Below the pieces are notes generated by a model, which made no database searches, was not told where the DNA came from, and saw nothing but the letters and a program-made list of their open reading frames with translations. This document shows, piece by piece, positions 29,501-41,585 of a DNA stretch of 64,000 nt. Made by a program: the position numbers and the translations under genes. The stretch is taken from assembly GCF_026151205.1 (NCBI RefSeq), contig NC_087072.1, positions 8,927,669-8,991,668 on the forward strand. The letters are read 5' to 3'. Origin of the DNA: Bolinopsis microptera. Taxonomy: Eukaryota; Ctenophora; Tentaculata; Lobata; Bolinopsidae. Positions within the stretch are counted from its first letter, which is position 1. Every line of letters begins with the position of its first letter.

Positions 29501-30771
29501 GTTGATAATTTTCCATGTTCTCATATCCCACAGAGAACAAAAACCACCATGTCCCGCGGTTAATATGATATTATCAGTCAAAAATGAACTGCAATTAATC
29601 CGCGTGCGATGAGTAATACACTTCACAAGTTGCTTATCTTTAGCACTAAAAACTGAAAACAATCCATCATTGCCCTGAAACCCCAGATATTCTCCATTTT
29701 CTGACAGCACAAAGTTTTTGTAGTGAACATCCGGCCGATTTCTGATTCCAGCCATTTTGATTGCGGTACACTTGTTAAGATCAAACGTGTAAAAATGCGG
29801 TCGCTTTGATCCCAAAATAACCTCACTGCCATCGGCTGTAAACTTAGCACAGTCTATAGGAAAGTTTGCGAAATGGTGTCTATGAAGGTGCTTGTTATTT
29901 TCCCCGTCAACTTCAAACAAGTCTAAAGATTTGGAGTAGCCCGCAACAAAGCCAATAGTAGCGGCAGGATGAAACTCAAGAGATTTAACAACACATTTAG
30001 CTCCTTTCCGAGAGTTGAGGTTCTTACACCGGGTTACGGATAACTTCTTTACAGGGAGAGATTTACTGGGCTGGGTCATGTGACCTGTTGAGGCCAGGAT
30101 TGAGGATTGGGAAGTCTTGTCACCAGTCGTCCAGTTTGGAGTGCCGTGGATCTTTTTGAACTGAGGTGAAAAGTGGGTTAATTTTTTGATTTTCCGTTCA
30201 ATGGTCTGACCAAAATCATCAGAATAAAATTATGGGGATTTTAAGAAAAATTGTTGTTAATAAAGATAATTTATTTTCCTCGAAATATCGAAATTTCCCG
30301 CTTTAATAGGACCGTTCCTGCTTACCTGACTCCTGAGCTTGACCTCCAGCTGCCTCCCTGACATGGTGTCACCATCTCCCGTCCTGAGCTTCTTGGTGAT
30401 GTTCCTGTCACCCAGACTGATCTCTCTGTCACACTCCTCCTCGTCACTCCACACTGCACGCTTTTCTCCTCTGTCTATCACAAACAGCGCATCATCTGGA
30501 AACAAAACAGTGTCAGTGGGATGCGGTGATTTCTTATAATTATCAGAGTTCCGAAACAGAATAACTGGTAAAAAAGTCATCACAATGAAGTCTCACCATG
30601 TGACGTTGATGGAGCCTTGTTAACAAACTGCTTCTCGATATCACCGAACAGTTCATTTTCTAGCTGCTCAGTTTCTGTCTGCAGATCAGGGGTTGTGGTG
30701 GATATCTCGTATGATTCAGTTGGTATAACAGGTTGTTTCCTAACCCCACCATTTGCACCTCGACGTAACAT
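26574..30771 (-). CDS. UTP18: U3 snoRNP-associated WD40 protein UTP18, 5 exons, 469 aa
   Basis: Exons: 30597-30771, 30326-30495, 29492-30160, 29149-29355, 26574-26762. All junctions keep phase (1410 nt). Residues 1-115 are acidic and low-complexity with LFVIDRGEKRAVWSDEEE, the conserved UTP18 linker before the propeller. WD40 blades follow (VVKSLEFHPAATIGFVAGYS, FCSLWDMRTWKI, VAVGSDSGVVNIYNKDD). The last exon gives the diagnostic end (HFSPNSGYIGVGTTKGKALL, then YRLTHYPSY). Known role: component of the SSU processome (UTP-B) that recruits the exosome helicase Mtr4 for 18S rRNA maturation in the nucleolus. The final intron is 2.4 kb because a 2-kb inverted-repeat element sits in it. The human protein is longer (556 aa), mainly in the N-terminal region. 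Confidence 0.9.
27062..29095. mobile_element. 2-kb long-terminal-inverted-repeat element in UTP18 intron 4
   Basis: The ends are TTAAAGGACCAGTTAACTG on the left and CAGTTAACTGGTCCTTTAA on the right, with TTAA at both borders (27062-27065, 29092-29095). The inverted similarity extends inward for about 190 bp ('gacgtcataaagtccct' at about 27213 and its complement at about 28938). A piggyBac-type TTAA target is one reading. The interior has about three diverged repeats (period roughly 180 bp, 28470-28880) and one short frame (27673-27879, beginning STGDKKSGYF) of unknown identity; no transposase motif was seen. Confidence 0.75.
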
Positions 30772-31403
30772 TTCTACTTGTGGTTATTTCATTGAGTTTA
30801 TTTAATTCACAACAAATATCTCATTCATAGCAGATCTTTTTTGTTGTTGGTAATTTCAGTTGTTACATTTTATTGTGTTGAAGGAGTCCTGTTCTTAGGC
30901 ACGTTTGGAGACCATAGATTTTCAGTACAATTTCAAGTAATGACAAAAGTTTATATATAAAAATAAACTGCTGTTTTTAAAATTATCAATACGGATTATA
31001 TTGAAAATTAAATACAGTTTATTACTGTAAAATTATAAATAATATCTTCGGCAGTCGACACTTAAACAAATATATGTGATTCAGGCAGATGATCGGAAAG
31101 CAGCTCTGTGAGAAAGCAGAACTCAAAAGTGCACCTTTCCATGAAATGTAAACATTGTCAAGCACTCAAGCAGCACGTGGACTAACACGTGACCTAGCAG
31201 CACGTGGGCTTACATTAGTGGGTTGGTGGGTAAATCAGCTGCTATCATAAATCTTAACATTCAAACAAATATGTATCAAGTAACATCGTCATTAAAAGAC
31301 TTAAGGCTGGTAACCAATAAAAGGTACATTTCAACAACAAGTCCCTCATGTTCAGTCAAGTGTTTTATGTGTTATGAGGGTGTTTTTGTTTTTAAAGTCA
31401 CAG
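30772..31403. other. 632-bp spacer between Nova-like gene and UTP18
   Basis: AT-rich, presumed 3' UTR of the KH gene and leader of UTP18. CACGTG words occur at about 31173, 31187 and 31201. No additional coding sequence seen. Confidence 0.4.
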
Positions 31404-34219
31404 TTAATTTCTTGGTCCACCTCGTCCACGGCTTCCCCCTCTTCCTCTAGCGTTACCACGGTCTCCACCAGCACCACCACTTGGGGCACCACCTCTACCT
31501 CCAGCTCCGCGGCTGTTGAATCCACCTCTTCCACCGCCTTGGTTCCCTCCACGACTACTCTGGAAACCGCCACGACCACCCTGTAAGTTGCCTCCTTGGT
31601 AACCTCCGCCTTGGCTGTCACTTGGCTGGAAACCACCTCTCTGATTGCCACCCTGATAAGGTGCACTTTGGTTTCCACCTTGGAATCCACCTTGGCTACC
31701 ACCCTGGTAACCACCACCACTTCCTCCACTACCACCCTGGTTGTACCCTTGGTTATATCCACCTTGGCCTGGATTACCACTAGCTGGTGTCTGATTGTAG
31801 CCGCCTTGTCCACCTTGGTTGTATCCACCTTGACTGCCCTGGTTATATCCACCTCCTTGGTTGGGGTTATTGTAACCACCACCACCAGTGCCGGGGTTGC
31901 TTCCATAGCCACTACTCTGACTGTCACTGCCTGGGTATTGCTGAATTGGGATATTGCTGGGATTGCTGCTGTTGTTGTTGGGATACTGCTGAATGTTGCC
32001 TTGGAATTGTCCGGGCTGACCAAACTGTTGAGTTGCTGCGTTGCTACCGTATTGTTGCACAGGCGGAGTAGGGTTGTTGAAGTTTCCTCCCATGTTTCCA
32101 CCCATGTTAGGTCCAGGTCCACCAATTGGGGCATTGGGGCCAGGTCCTCCCATGTTGTTGTTGGGTCCGGGTCCACCCATGTTGTTAGGGCCAGGTCCAC
32201 CCATGTTGTTGAAGCCGCCCATGTTGTTGACTGGGCCAGGAGGACCCTGACTGCCAGATCTGCCGACTGGTGCTACGTTAGGGGCTGGAGCGCCCTGACT
32301 TCCAGCTCTAGCTCCGTATGTTCCTCCTCCTCCCATCTGATTGTTGTACTGAAAAAGTGCAGATAAAATATATACAAAATCACCAAGAAGACATATGCCT
32401 GAGTCTCATTAAGACAAATATCGGGATCTCGTTGAGATGTAATTTTAGGAATCATTGTTAAAATAAGACCGAACAAATAAATATTAAAAAAAAACAAATA
32501 TCTTACCCCTCCTTGGCCGCCGCCCTGGTTGTTGAAGTTACCCTGGTTGTTCTGATAACCACCACCCTGGTTATAACCACCTTGGTTACCAGCTGGAGCA
32601 GCAGCAGGTGCGCCACTCATGAAGTTGTCGTAGTCTAAGTTCTTGTCAGTTCCACCATTGTTCAGTTGCACTGACATCTCCAGGATCTACAAATATACAG
32701 ATTAGTGACGCAGTCAACCAGGGGGGGGGGGGGCGGGGGGGCCGGGGGGAGGGGGGGGGGGGAGTCAACCAGGAACAAGACACAACCAGGAACAAGACAC
32801 AATTGAACGCTTGTTTTACATTGCAATGAAATATCAAATACTTTTCTGAAGTGGTTCACAAGTTCAGTTATACTCACATCCTTGATAGCTTTGAGAGTGT
32901 TGTCGTTGTCTCCAGACACCGTGATGGTCCTCTCCTCTAACCCAGGGATAGAGTCGTCTCTGCCCATAACTTTGATCCAAACACTAAACTCGCTCTTCAG
33001 CCGTTTCACGTTCTCACCACCTTTACCGATACACTTTCCTGCTGCGTTAGCTCCCACTACTATTTTACACTGCTTCTTTCTTGTCTCGTCTATACTCGGA
33101 CCTAGGGTACAATGGTGGGTTTAGTGAGTGTGTTTAGAGAAGGTAATTCTATTGAGCTGACTAAACTTACTTACTAACTTATACTACCCATCTCGCTTAG
33201 AATTAGTTTAATGTGGCTATGGCTATATTATATTATAGTATTTTTCATCAATAATTGAGGATATGACAGTTATTGAGGAATGAGGATATGACAGTATGAT
33301 AACAAATAAAACTCATGAAGTGTAGGTGGTGACACCTATGAAGTGGATACTAACCTCGTCTGGGGTTATCGTTGGCTAACTTCTCCTGAATGGTCTGTAT
33401 AGCTTTGACAATGTCCTCTGGGACACCCTCAATGTAGCAAGGTCTCTCGTTGGTGTTTGGGAAATATTTGTCGTTCTGAGAGGAAAAAAGGTGAAGGATT
33501 TATATACTAAAGTTCTAACTAACAGATAGTGTAAACAAAACGCTGGTATCTAATTATAAAACAGAATTATAAAACTTGCATTCTGCGCCAATTTTCTCTG
33601 TCAAAAGCAATTTAAATCATCACATGTGAAGGATTCAGTGAACAAAATCTTGAATAGTCAAAAGAAACTAATATTATTATCATTATATATAATATGATAC
33701 ATATATTATTATGCATTTTACCATCAGCTGAAGGAAATATCACATAATCCGGATAGCATGGATGATTACCTGAGAGAGTCTGATGAAACAACTGCTTTCT
33801 TCTTTTAGTTTCTTCATTTCTTCGCCTCCCTTGCCTATGATTGCTCCCACAAGAGAGTTAGGTACCAGAACCTTCATTCCGATTGCTCCTGGCTTCATTT
33901 GCTGAAATGTCCCCTCGTTAAAGAGTGGTATTGTTACACAGAACCAATAACCAATATTTTTTAACGTATATCTCGGGTAACGTTAGGAAAACAGCAAGTT
34001 AGTACTTTATCTTTGGCTAACTAACTAGTAACTATGCTATAGTTAGTTTTACCCCACCAGTTTTTTCCTCACCTTGAAACCCCGATCCTCTCTTCCGTCT
34101 CTGTCGCCTGCCTCGCTCCTCCAGGGGCGTTTGCGCTCTTCGCGTGAATCACTGCCACGTTCTCCACGGTTATCAACATCACTGCGGCGACCACGGTCTC
34201 GAGATTGGGTGTCGGACAT
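31404..34219 (-). CDS. Two-KH-domain RNA-binding protein, Nova/PCBP-like, with Gly-rich tail, 6 exons, 582 aa
   Basis: Exons: 34073-34219, 33770-33901, 33355-33475, 32878-33101, 32507-32686, 31404-32348 (1749 nt, all in phase). An Arg/Asp/Ser-rich N-terminus (1-49) precedes KH1 (about 58-120; GxxG loop GKGG at 72-75; then NTNERPCYIEG as in Nova KH1) and KH2 (about 144-207; GKGG at 159-162; RTITVSGDND). From about 225 to the end the protein is low-complexity: NNMGGPGPN repeats, then GGYNQGGxQ repeats, then RGG boxes (GGRGGF, RGRGGSRGRGGPRN). The known family binds YCAY-type or pyrimidine motifs and controls alternative splicing. No KH3 was found, unlike Nova or hnRNP K, so orthology is open. 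The prion-like tail suggests condensate formation (inference). It is the first gene of the four-gene minus-strand block. Confidence 0.85.
32721..32762 (+). repeat. G-rich tract in KH-gene intron 4
   Basis: Forty-two bases almost all G on this strand (interrupted by C, CC and A), lying within 35 nt of the exon 5 acceptor on the sense side. Flanked by a short duplication 'agtcaaccagg'. On the sense strand this is a C-run, possibly acting as the polypyrimidine region and as a site for poly-C-binding KH proteins (inference). Confidence 0.7.
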
Positions 34220-34249
34220 GTCTTGAGCTAAATAGCGCTATGTTAAAAG

Positions 34250-36745
34250 CAATATAAATAGTGCACTAAATAGCACTAAATAGCACTAAATAGCGCTATG
34301 TTAGTTCCTTGCTGTTATCAGGTAGCTACTGGGTAGTAACCAGCTTAGTAACCAGCTTAGTAACTTACAAGCTTCAGCAAATAGTACACTTCCGTGATAT
34401 CGTTAAATGATATAGAATTTCGATTACATATGCAGTGCTTATAGTTATATACTGTTATATTGTGTCTTAAAACAGCACCGGTCCATAAATGAACACATGG
34501 TAATTTTCTGGACGTAGATGAAGGAGTGCTGTTCTTCTTGTAAGCGCATTTTTATAAGGATTGCTGAGTATTATAGCTTCATTAAATTAGAGTATTGCAT
34601 TGTTTGTAATGTAGTTAAGACCGAGGATTAAGTTTGTGTGTATCAGATCATGTCTACATGTGTGTTTACACCGTGACGAATTCATATGGATGTGTTATCA
34701 GCACATTCATACTCGATACTCATAAGCACATTGATTAATCGAAAATTATGCGTACCATTTGCCAACACCAAATTGTTACAACCCCAAATTCGATTAAACA
34801 TTTATACAATTTTGCGCATAATTGATATGCAATATCTGTACGTAATTACGTAAATTTACGAGTTCAATAAACGAGTTGAATAGCAAGAGTGTGAAATTAT
34901 CTTGACAAAGAAATGTAATATCATATATAATGATAAGTAGCATCTACTCGGTTCTGTAATCGACATCATTGCTTAAATTCGATTCACATGAAAACTTCAG
35001 TAAGTTATTATCAATACAAACAAATTGGATATTTAACAAGGTAAAATATAGTTTTCAGAATACAGATTACAGTTCCATATCATTTACATTCTGCATAGAA
35101 TACGATACATAAGAATATTAACGAACAGATATTCATGGTCTCTGGTCTCGTGACAGAAACTCAGCATTGCACTGAGAAAACTAGATACAAATATTCCATC
35201 TATATTAAGATGTTATCTATGCCTGGGTGATGCAACTGTTGCTTAAACAGTGATACTGCTCTATATCTAGATGTAGCTATATAAAATTATCTCATGTATT
35301 CGTGTATACATTATTATTTTGCTGGTTTTTTACCTGACTAATGTTGGAATATCGATAGGAAACAAGTTTGGATGGAGAGGTCACAGTATCTTGATATTCA
35401 TGCTGGCCAGTGACCATTCAGAGATTTGGCCCAGTCAGGAACCTTTTAATTTCTATTTCTTAAAATATGTTCTGAGCTTCTAAAGTTCTAAACTTGGATA
35501 ACTTCGAATTCAAATTTGTATTCCCATTCGATTGATGAGAGTATCTTTTTTCTTTCTGTAGAATGGAATCCGCTAGAACAGGTATAAATGTGATATCTCT
35601 TCAGTGCAGAGCTTGATATGTACTTCTAGTATACAAGTTATATCAAATAGTATCATTATATCATCAAATAACAAGGCCACTAGCAACATGTTACACTCAG
35701 TCAGGATGTTTTGATGATATGAAACTCTTACTTGTAGGAAATTAATCTTATTTCCCAATGAAACAACACTGCATACGCATACGGAAATATTGGCTGTTTT
35801 GCAGAGGAAACTGAAAAGCCACCTTATCTGAGGCTAGGAACCAGGAGCCTAGTTATTTACCAAATGTATCACTGTAGGCGTTCGATGATTTTACCCAAAC
35901 CAAGGTGTTTTACCCAGTGACATTGTGTTGCTTTAAAAAAATAATATAACCTCTGTGTTACCCTGTACACTTCAGTCGTAGAAATCAACTTTAATACTCT
36001 CACATTTCTAATAACACAGTACTGTAAATGCTTTCTGGTACAAACGATTCCGATCTGAATTCAGTAGTTGACAGTAAACGTGTTGCACTGTTCCGTCTGC
36101 TTCACTTTCTTCTCAGGATAAGGCAGGTTAAAATGCTTTTACAGCTTTTACATGTGGAGTAACTTGGTTTCAAATTTGTCCCCTTTTTACAGATGTCTAG
36201 CAAACCATATTTAAATGTTTTGCATTATGTTGTAAATACTTCGTTTTTGGACGGTAGATATGTCAAGAGGATTGCTGAAGGGATTTGCATTGAATGTTAG
36301 TAGCAAAACTTAAAACCTACAGTCTAAATTTGTATATTTACTGCTCTGTTTTAAGTACATAGACTAACTGCATGGCATTTTATCTTAGGCACTTATCTTA
36401 AGAGCATGTTTCTGACATTAAATGTGAAAATTTGATTCAACTAAATAAGTAATTTTGTGTTTCTTATAGTCACCCTATGAAAACATTGACAGTTTCTACA
36501 GATTATATGCTTGTCAGTTGATGCTTATCTACTCTACAGCCATGCAGTTAGTCACAATGAAATACAATGATATCCTATTTTCAAAACTAAAACGTTACCT
36601 TTGTAGACAGAGAGCCCAAATCCAGAGTAAGATCTTGTAACAGTGAAATGGCAAAATAGTATATTAAATATTGATATTCACTCTAGGAATTATGGAATAC
36701 TCAAACTGTACACATATGCCATTGGGAGGTAGCTCATATATTTAT
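34250..36745. other. Gene-poor intergenic DNA
   Basis: Begins with a small tandem repeat of 'cactaaatag' (about 34260-34300) just upstream of the KH gene. Otherwise AT-rich, without convincing coding sequence. One 61-codon frame at 35573-35758 has no motif. Confidence 0.4.
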
Positions 36746-36749
36746 GATA

Positions 36750-37556
36750 CAGGGTGGCCCATAAAAGACTACCCATCCTTATCTCTTAAAATTGTAACAG
36801 GTCGTTGAGATCTTGATAATTATTTTAAAAACAAAAAGTGGCATAACTTATGTTCTGATAAATATTTTTGCTTCTAAATTTCACAGAATGTTAATAACAA
36901 GTAGCTAAACCTTTGTGGCAAGTTTTGTGTAAGTGCGAGCTTCACTGCGCTTATTTGACCAATTTAGCCCCTGAGCGAGCTAGCTTGAATTTCTCACCCA
37001 GAACTGTTTACATAGGTTAATAGGAACCACCAAAAAAATCCTGGGTAAAAAAATCAAAAAACCAGCGATTTATTCACGTTTTAACAATTCTATTCACCAT
37101 GATCCATCGACATTCCATTCTCTCTATATTTTAACTGATAAGGACTTTCACAGATGACGCTTCCTGCTTGTTTATATCGTTCTTCTCACATGGAATGTGC
37201 GATGCATCATGGTGAATAGAATTGGTAAAACATAAATAAATGGTGGTTTTTTAATTTTTTTACCCAGGATTTTTTTTGGTGGTTCCTATTAACCAACATG
37301 TAAACAGTTCTGGGTGAGAAATTAAAGCTAGCACCCTCAGGAGCTAACTTTGTCAGACAAGCTCAGACTCACACAAAACTTGGCACGAAGTTGTGTCTAA
37401 TTATGATTGGCATTCTCTAAAAATTTGAAGCAAAAATATTAATCAGAACATAAGTTATGGCGCTTTTCCATTCTGAAATAAAATAATTAGCAAGATCTCA
37501 GCGACCTGTTACAATTTTAAGAGATAAGGATGGGTAGTCTTTTATGGGCCACCCTG
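36750..37556. mobile_element. 807-bp foldback MITE, mariner-type ends
   Basis: Flanked by TA on both sides (36748-36749, 37557-37558). The left end is CAGGGTGGCCCATAAAAGAC and the right end is its complement. The arms run about 390 bp each with only a short spacer near 37150, so almost the whole element is one inverted repeat (for example 'accaccaaaaaaatcctggg' near 37027 against 'cccaggattttttttggtgg' near 37264). Non-coding. If transcribed it would form long double-stranded RNA. Confidence 0.85.
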
Positions 37557-37559
37557 TAC

Positions 37560-40240
37560 AATAATTACTCTACAGGGAGTACACACCATTGCAGAGGCAG
37601 CATTTTGTGATATTGACAGGGGCCTAAAATGAGTTCAATCAATATTAACGTTTGTAATCCAGGTCAGGCAATATGCTAGATTTTCAGGAATGTTATATAT
37701 TTGTACTTGAGTCCTAATTCAAGATAGCGAAGTCCAATGAATAATTTTAGGTCAGCTGAGAACATCTCAAAGAGCTATTTATTACGGGCAGTCCATCTCA
37801 ATATAAACTGGGTTCATTCTAAAGTTGTTGCATTTCCCTGTATTTACCCTTCATGCTGTAGCAAATGTCAATATTACATATCTATTCACGATCTATAATC
37901 TGAAAGAACAGTGTTTTTAGCATAAGCGTTCAGGTAATAAAGTATGTGCTGTGTTTGATATGTTCAAAAAGAACACTCCATTCAGAAAGAACAGTATATA
38001 GATAAACAATTTTGTTTCACTTAAGGTCTTGTATAGTTAATAAATGTGGTCTCCATGTTCTGTAAGATACATGATGATCCACGACAATTATAGAAATATC
38101 ATTTTTATGTATCAACAGTAATAAAGCATAGGTATCGTATCTGCTATTCCAGCAAGACTTTCTTAAAAGTCAACTAAGAAGCACTCTACTAAATCTAACC
38201 TAATATATTTCAGTGTACTGACATACTGTCTTGTAGTCCTTATTTCATTAAATCAAAAGAACGGTGCAGTGGATGTGAAATAGTTACAACATACCTCGAA
38301 AATCTGTTGGAAAGTTCCATTTCTGTTACCATCTTTTCAGAACACATCAAAGAACTGGAGTCTGTTATCCTTGGTGACCACCTTTAAGGGTGGAGTCATT
38401 TAAACAAAGGCACATTTAGACACAATTGAAACTTCTATGTGGATGAACTGTCAGCACCAAATATTAATGTCTGTTGCCGAAGTAAGAAAACTTGCCATGC
38501 ATTAACAATAATGATGTCAAAAACAAGTTCTGAATAAGAAGCATTGTTACAAAAAATGTAAGGAAGGGGGCCTTGAATCTTCTAGAGAAATACCTGAATC
38601 ACAGAACGACAGTCCTTGTCTGGTCACTGGTTTAACTTTGGTTAACGACATGAGATTGCTGTGGGAGTAGTGGTCATGCAACCATTAATGTCATATCACA
38701 TGACTCAATTAAAGATAATTATAAAATCATTCATTGTACATTAAAGATTAGAAAAAAGTGACCACTTATAAACTTGAGCTGGGAGTTGGGCCATATTTTT
38801 CTGATAATCAAATCATAAATCAATGCCAAACGAATCATATGGCTCAACTCACCACTAATAACCATGTGTTACAGTCATACTGGTCGAGTTGTGCTGAGTG
38901 TGGGTTACCACCTCAATCAGAGACAGTACGAAGGACCTTAATCAGAGACAGTCCTCTCGCTTTGTTAACATAGTTTTTTGCTATTATGGTTTACAGTGCA
39001 CTACATGTGAATTTGAAGGGTACCCTGTTGATTTGGCAAGTCCCTCTTCACTAGACCCTTAATCACAGTTTCTCGGTCATTCGGCTTAGTAGACCTTAGC
39101 AGAGCCCTAACGAAGTTCTTAGCTCATCGTATTAACTGATAGAACTGTACGGGCTCTCACCTGGAACCTTCCGATTACAGATTATAAACTGCACAACTAC
39201 ATCACTAAGAGTCACATAATATGCAAACACAGAATAACAGCTTATAGAAATGTATCAATTACAAAAGAAGATTAGGTTATACCGTTAATCGATAATTGAT
39301 TAATGTTTTAAACTGTATAGGAAAAGTGTGTCAAACAGTATATATACATTATACGTTCAAATAAATCAAGTGATTGGCAGAGCACAATCAAATTTTTAGT
39401 GTTGCAATTGGCAGAGCACAATTCATTGCTAGGTCAATAATTTATTTTTTAAAAACATTTTAACAAAACACATGTTTACTGTATACGCAAAAGAAATTTA
39501 ATACCTATAGGATAAACAAAGATGTAGTAGGTTAGACGTATGGCTGAGCTAAAGGAGTATTACATGGTATCATACTAGAGGACGCCTAAATGAAACTTAA
39601 AGTTAATTCAAATTTAAGTGAGATCAATTCCACAGATCATGATCAGAAACACAATTAAACAGTACGGAAAACATAGTCGAAGCATCAAAAGTACTTATCA
39701 CTTATACCAAGGACCGTTTTATAATATTACTAACTGATTGCTAAAATAGTATGGAATGACATTTTTAACCAAAAGAAATTTTAAATTATACAAATGAAAA
39801 ATGCATTTTCACCTGTGTGCGAGATAAAATGCATGAAAACCAAATTTATTTGGTAAATACAGCGTGTATAATATATTTATTTGTCTTTTGTTCAACTTTG
39901 TCACGTCTTTTTCCATTTTTGGCACGACTTGCACCATGCACGGTCGGAGCGCGTCTTGGTAGGTTATAAACCTATAAGCGGCGCTGGGCGCTGTTTTTAC
40001 ACCACATAATTTGTTTACTAGGTCTTATGTGTTACTTTTCTAATTGATATATGTAAAAATATTTAAATAATTATGAAGATCTAACTATAGATACAATAAA
40101 AATTCAAAATTGGTCCGCGCTAAGCTAGGCTTGCGATCGCAAGTTTAATAATTACATTTGTTTACAAATAATATTTTCTACAGCATACAGGCGCGATAAG
40201 CATTATTTTATGCGCGGCGCGGTTCAGTAGTGAAGTGTGT
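37560..40240. other. Gene-poor intergenic DNA with dispersed repeats
   Basis: No supportable gene. The stretch 39060-39420 shares 'cattcggctgag'-like and 'aaatcaagtg...ttggcagagca' words with 8930 and 10149-10760, so it is another copy of that repeat family. Confidence 0.4.
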
Positions 40241-40241
40241 T

Positions 40242-40303
40242 TTAACGGGTGATACTCGTAAAATATCTGTTCGGCGCGCGTCCTGGTAGGTTGTAAACCT
40301 ACA
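40242..40303 (-). repeat. Family B hairpin-ended repeat, copy 3
   Basis: Shortest copy: TTAACGGGTGATACTCG, then 'taaaatatctgttc', then 'ggcgcgcgtcctgg' and the palindromic end GTAGGTTGTAAACCTAC. Confidence 0.65.
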
Positions 40304-40809
40304 AAGTGTGTTACAATAAAATGATAACTGCAATTATTTGTTTCAAATAAGAAATTTAGCTTGGCGCGCGGGTTGTGGGTTGCGGTCGATTTTTTTATTA
40401 TTAAATACTTTTCAAATTTTACAGAGTACAGCAATAGATGAATATAAAATAGAATCGTTCAAAATATCGCCCCCATCTGTAAAATATGATGGGCACCCAA
40501 ACACGGTAACACATAGTGAACTATGTCCGCAGTAACTTGGACCCATTACATCGAATTAATCTAAATCCAAAAATTTATGAAAAACTATTTAATAACAAAC
40601 AAATCCATGGTGAATAACTGTGGATATAGAGTCAAAATTTGTATTTCAATACGTAAAATTCCAGATACATTAGATACAGGTCTGAAATGGTCATTAATGT
40701 GTGAGAAGGTGTGCGGGTGAAGTGTGATATGATGTTGAAAGTATAGGAAGGTAGATAAAAAAATTAATAAAACAAAAATAATAATAATATGGGGAGCAAA
40801 GAGACTAGG

Positions 40810-41019
40810 CTAGACTGTTGTTTCACTATCCAATAAACATTTCCATAGATGCTTAGTGACCTCAGCTTTGAAAAGACTAGTAGACACAATCTGTCTTACC
40901 TGTAAAGGGAGTCCATTCCACAGTATATGGGTTCTGTAGAAAAATGATTTTGCCAGTGGGCTATTTGAGGTACATGTGGTGTGTGAATTCTGACTTAACT
41001 TAGGTAAAATTGATGACAC
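40810..41019 (-). pseudogene. Non-LTR retrotransposon C-terminal fragment
   Basis: A 69-residue frame with SFFYRTHILWNGLPLQVR followed by a short FK.. segment matches the 'R....WN.LP..V....S...FK..L' tail found at the end of CR1/jockey-type LINE reverse transcriptases. The RT core is missing; this is a 5'-truncated relic. Confidence 0.6.
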
Positions 41020-41255
41020 AATAGACAGACTGTCGAGATTAGATTACAAATTTATAGTTTTTGTTTTACTTAATTATGTTAAACAATACCCGACCAGTTT
41101 TTCTATTTTTTGCTTATATTTGAAACATCCAATTATGAATTAGCTTTTCAAGCTAAATATGTATGAAAATAAATTATTATTTTACATGTTTTAATATTAC
41201 ATTTTGTTTTATAAGGGTTAAAAGATATTAAAATTAAAATTTCTATATTCTAGTT

Positions 41256-41362
41256 GATTCACGATGTCAATCCTTCCCAGCTCGGCGAGGCCCAGTGGTG
41301 CATATTGCTGATCTCTGGTTGCGAGAAGATGCGCGGCGCGGCCCAGTAGTGCATCGCGCTAC
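41256..41362 (+). repeat. Dispersed repeat family A, copy 3
   Basis: Starts 'gattcacgatgtcaatcctt' and ends 'gcatcgcgctac', like 11770-11897 but about 20 bp shorter through small deletions. A family B copy lies 144 bp downstream. Confidence 0.65.
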
Positions 41363-41505
41363 AAATATTCTAGCTTTAGACTAAAACTACAACAAATCAG
41401 ATTCACAAATTAATCATCATATTCATTTCAATAGTAAATACATTTTTTGTTTGCAGCAGTAGGCTCAAGGCTGTAACATTATTAATGCCCCAGCACACTA
41501 TCATT

Positions 41506-41585
41506 TGTAGGTTTACAACCTACCAGGACGCGCGCCGAGTTGGACTCGTCGAAGGAACAGATATTTTAAGAGTATCACCCGTTAA
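41506..41585 (+). repeat. Family B hairpin-ended repeat, copy 4
   Basis: Same orientation as 914-982 and nearly identical, with about 11 extra bp ('gtcgaaggaac') in the middle that copy 2 also has in diverged form. Confidence 0.65.

Noticed and set aside
31596-32366. Long plus-strand and alternate-frame reading frames over the KH gene's last exon
   Set aside because: They are shadows of the low-complexity GGYNQ/RGG coding sequence, with Thr/Val/Ser-repeat translations and no independent motifs.
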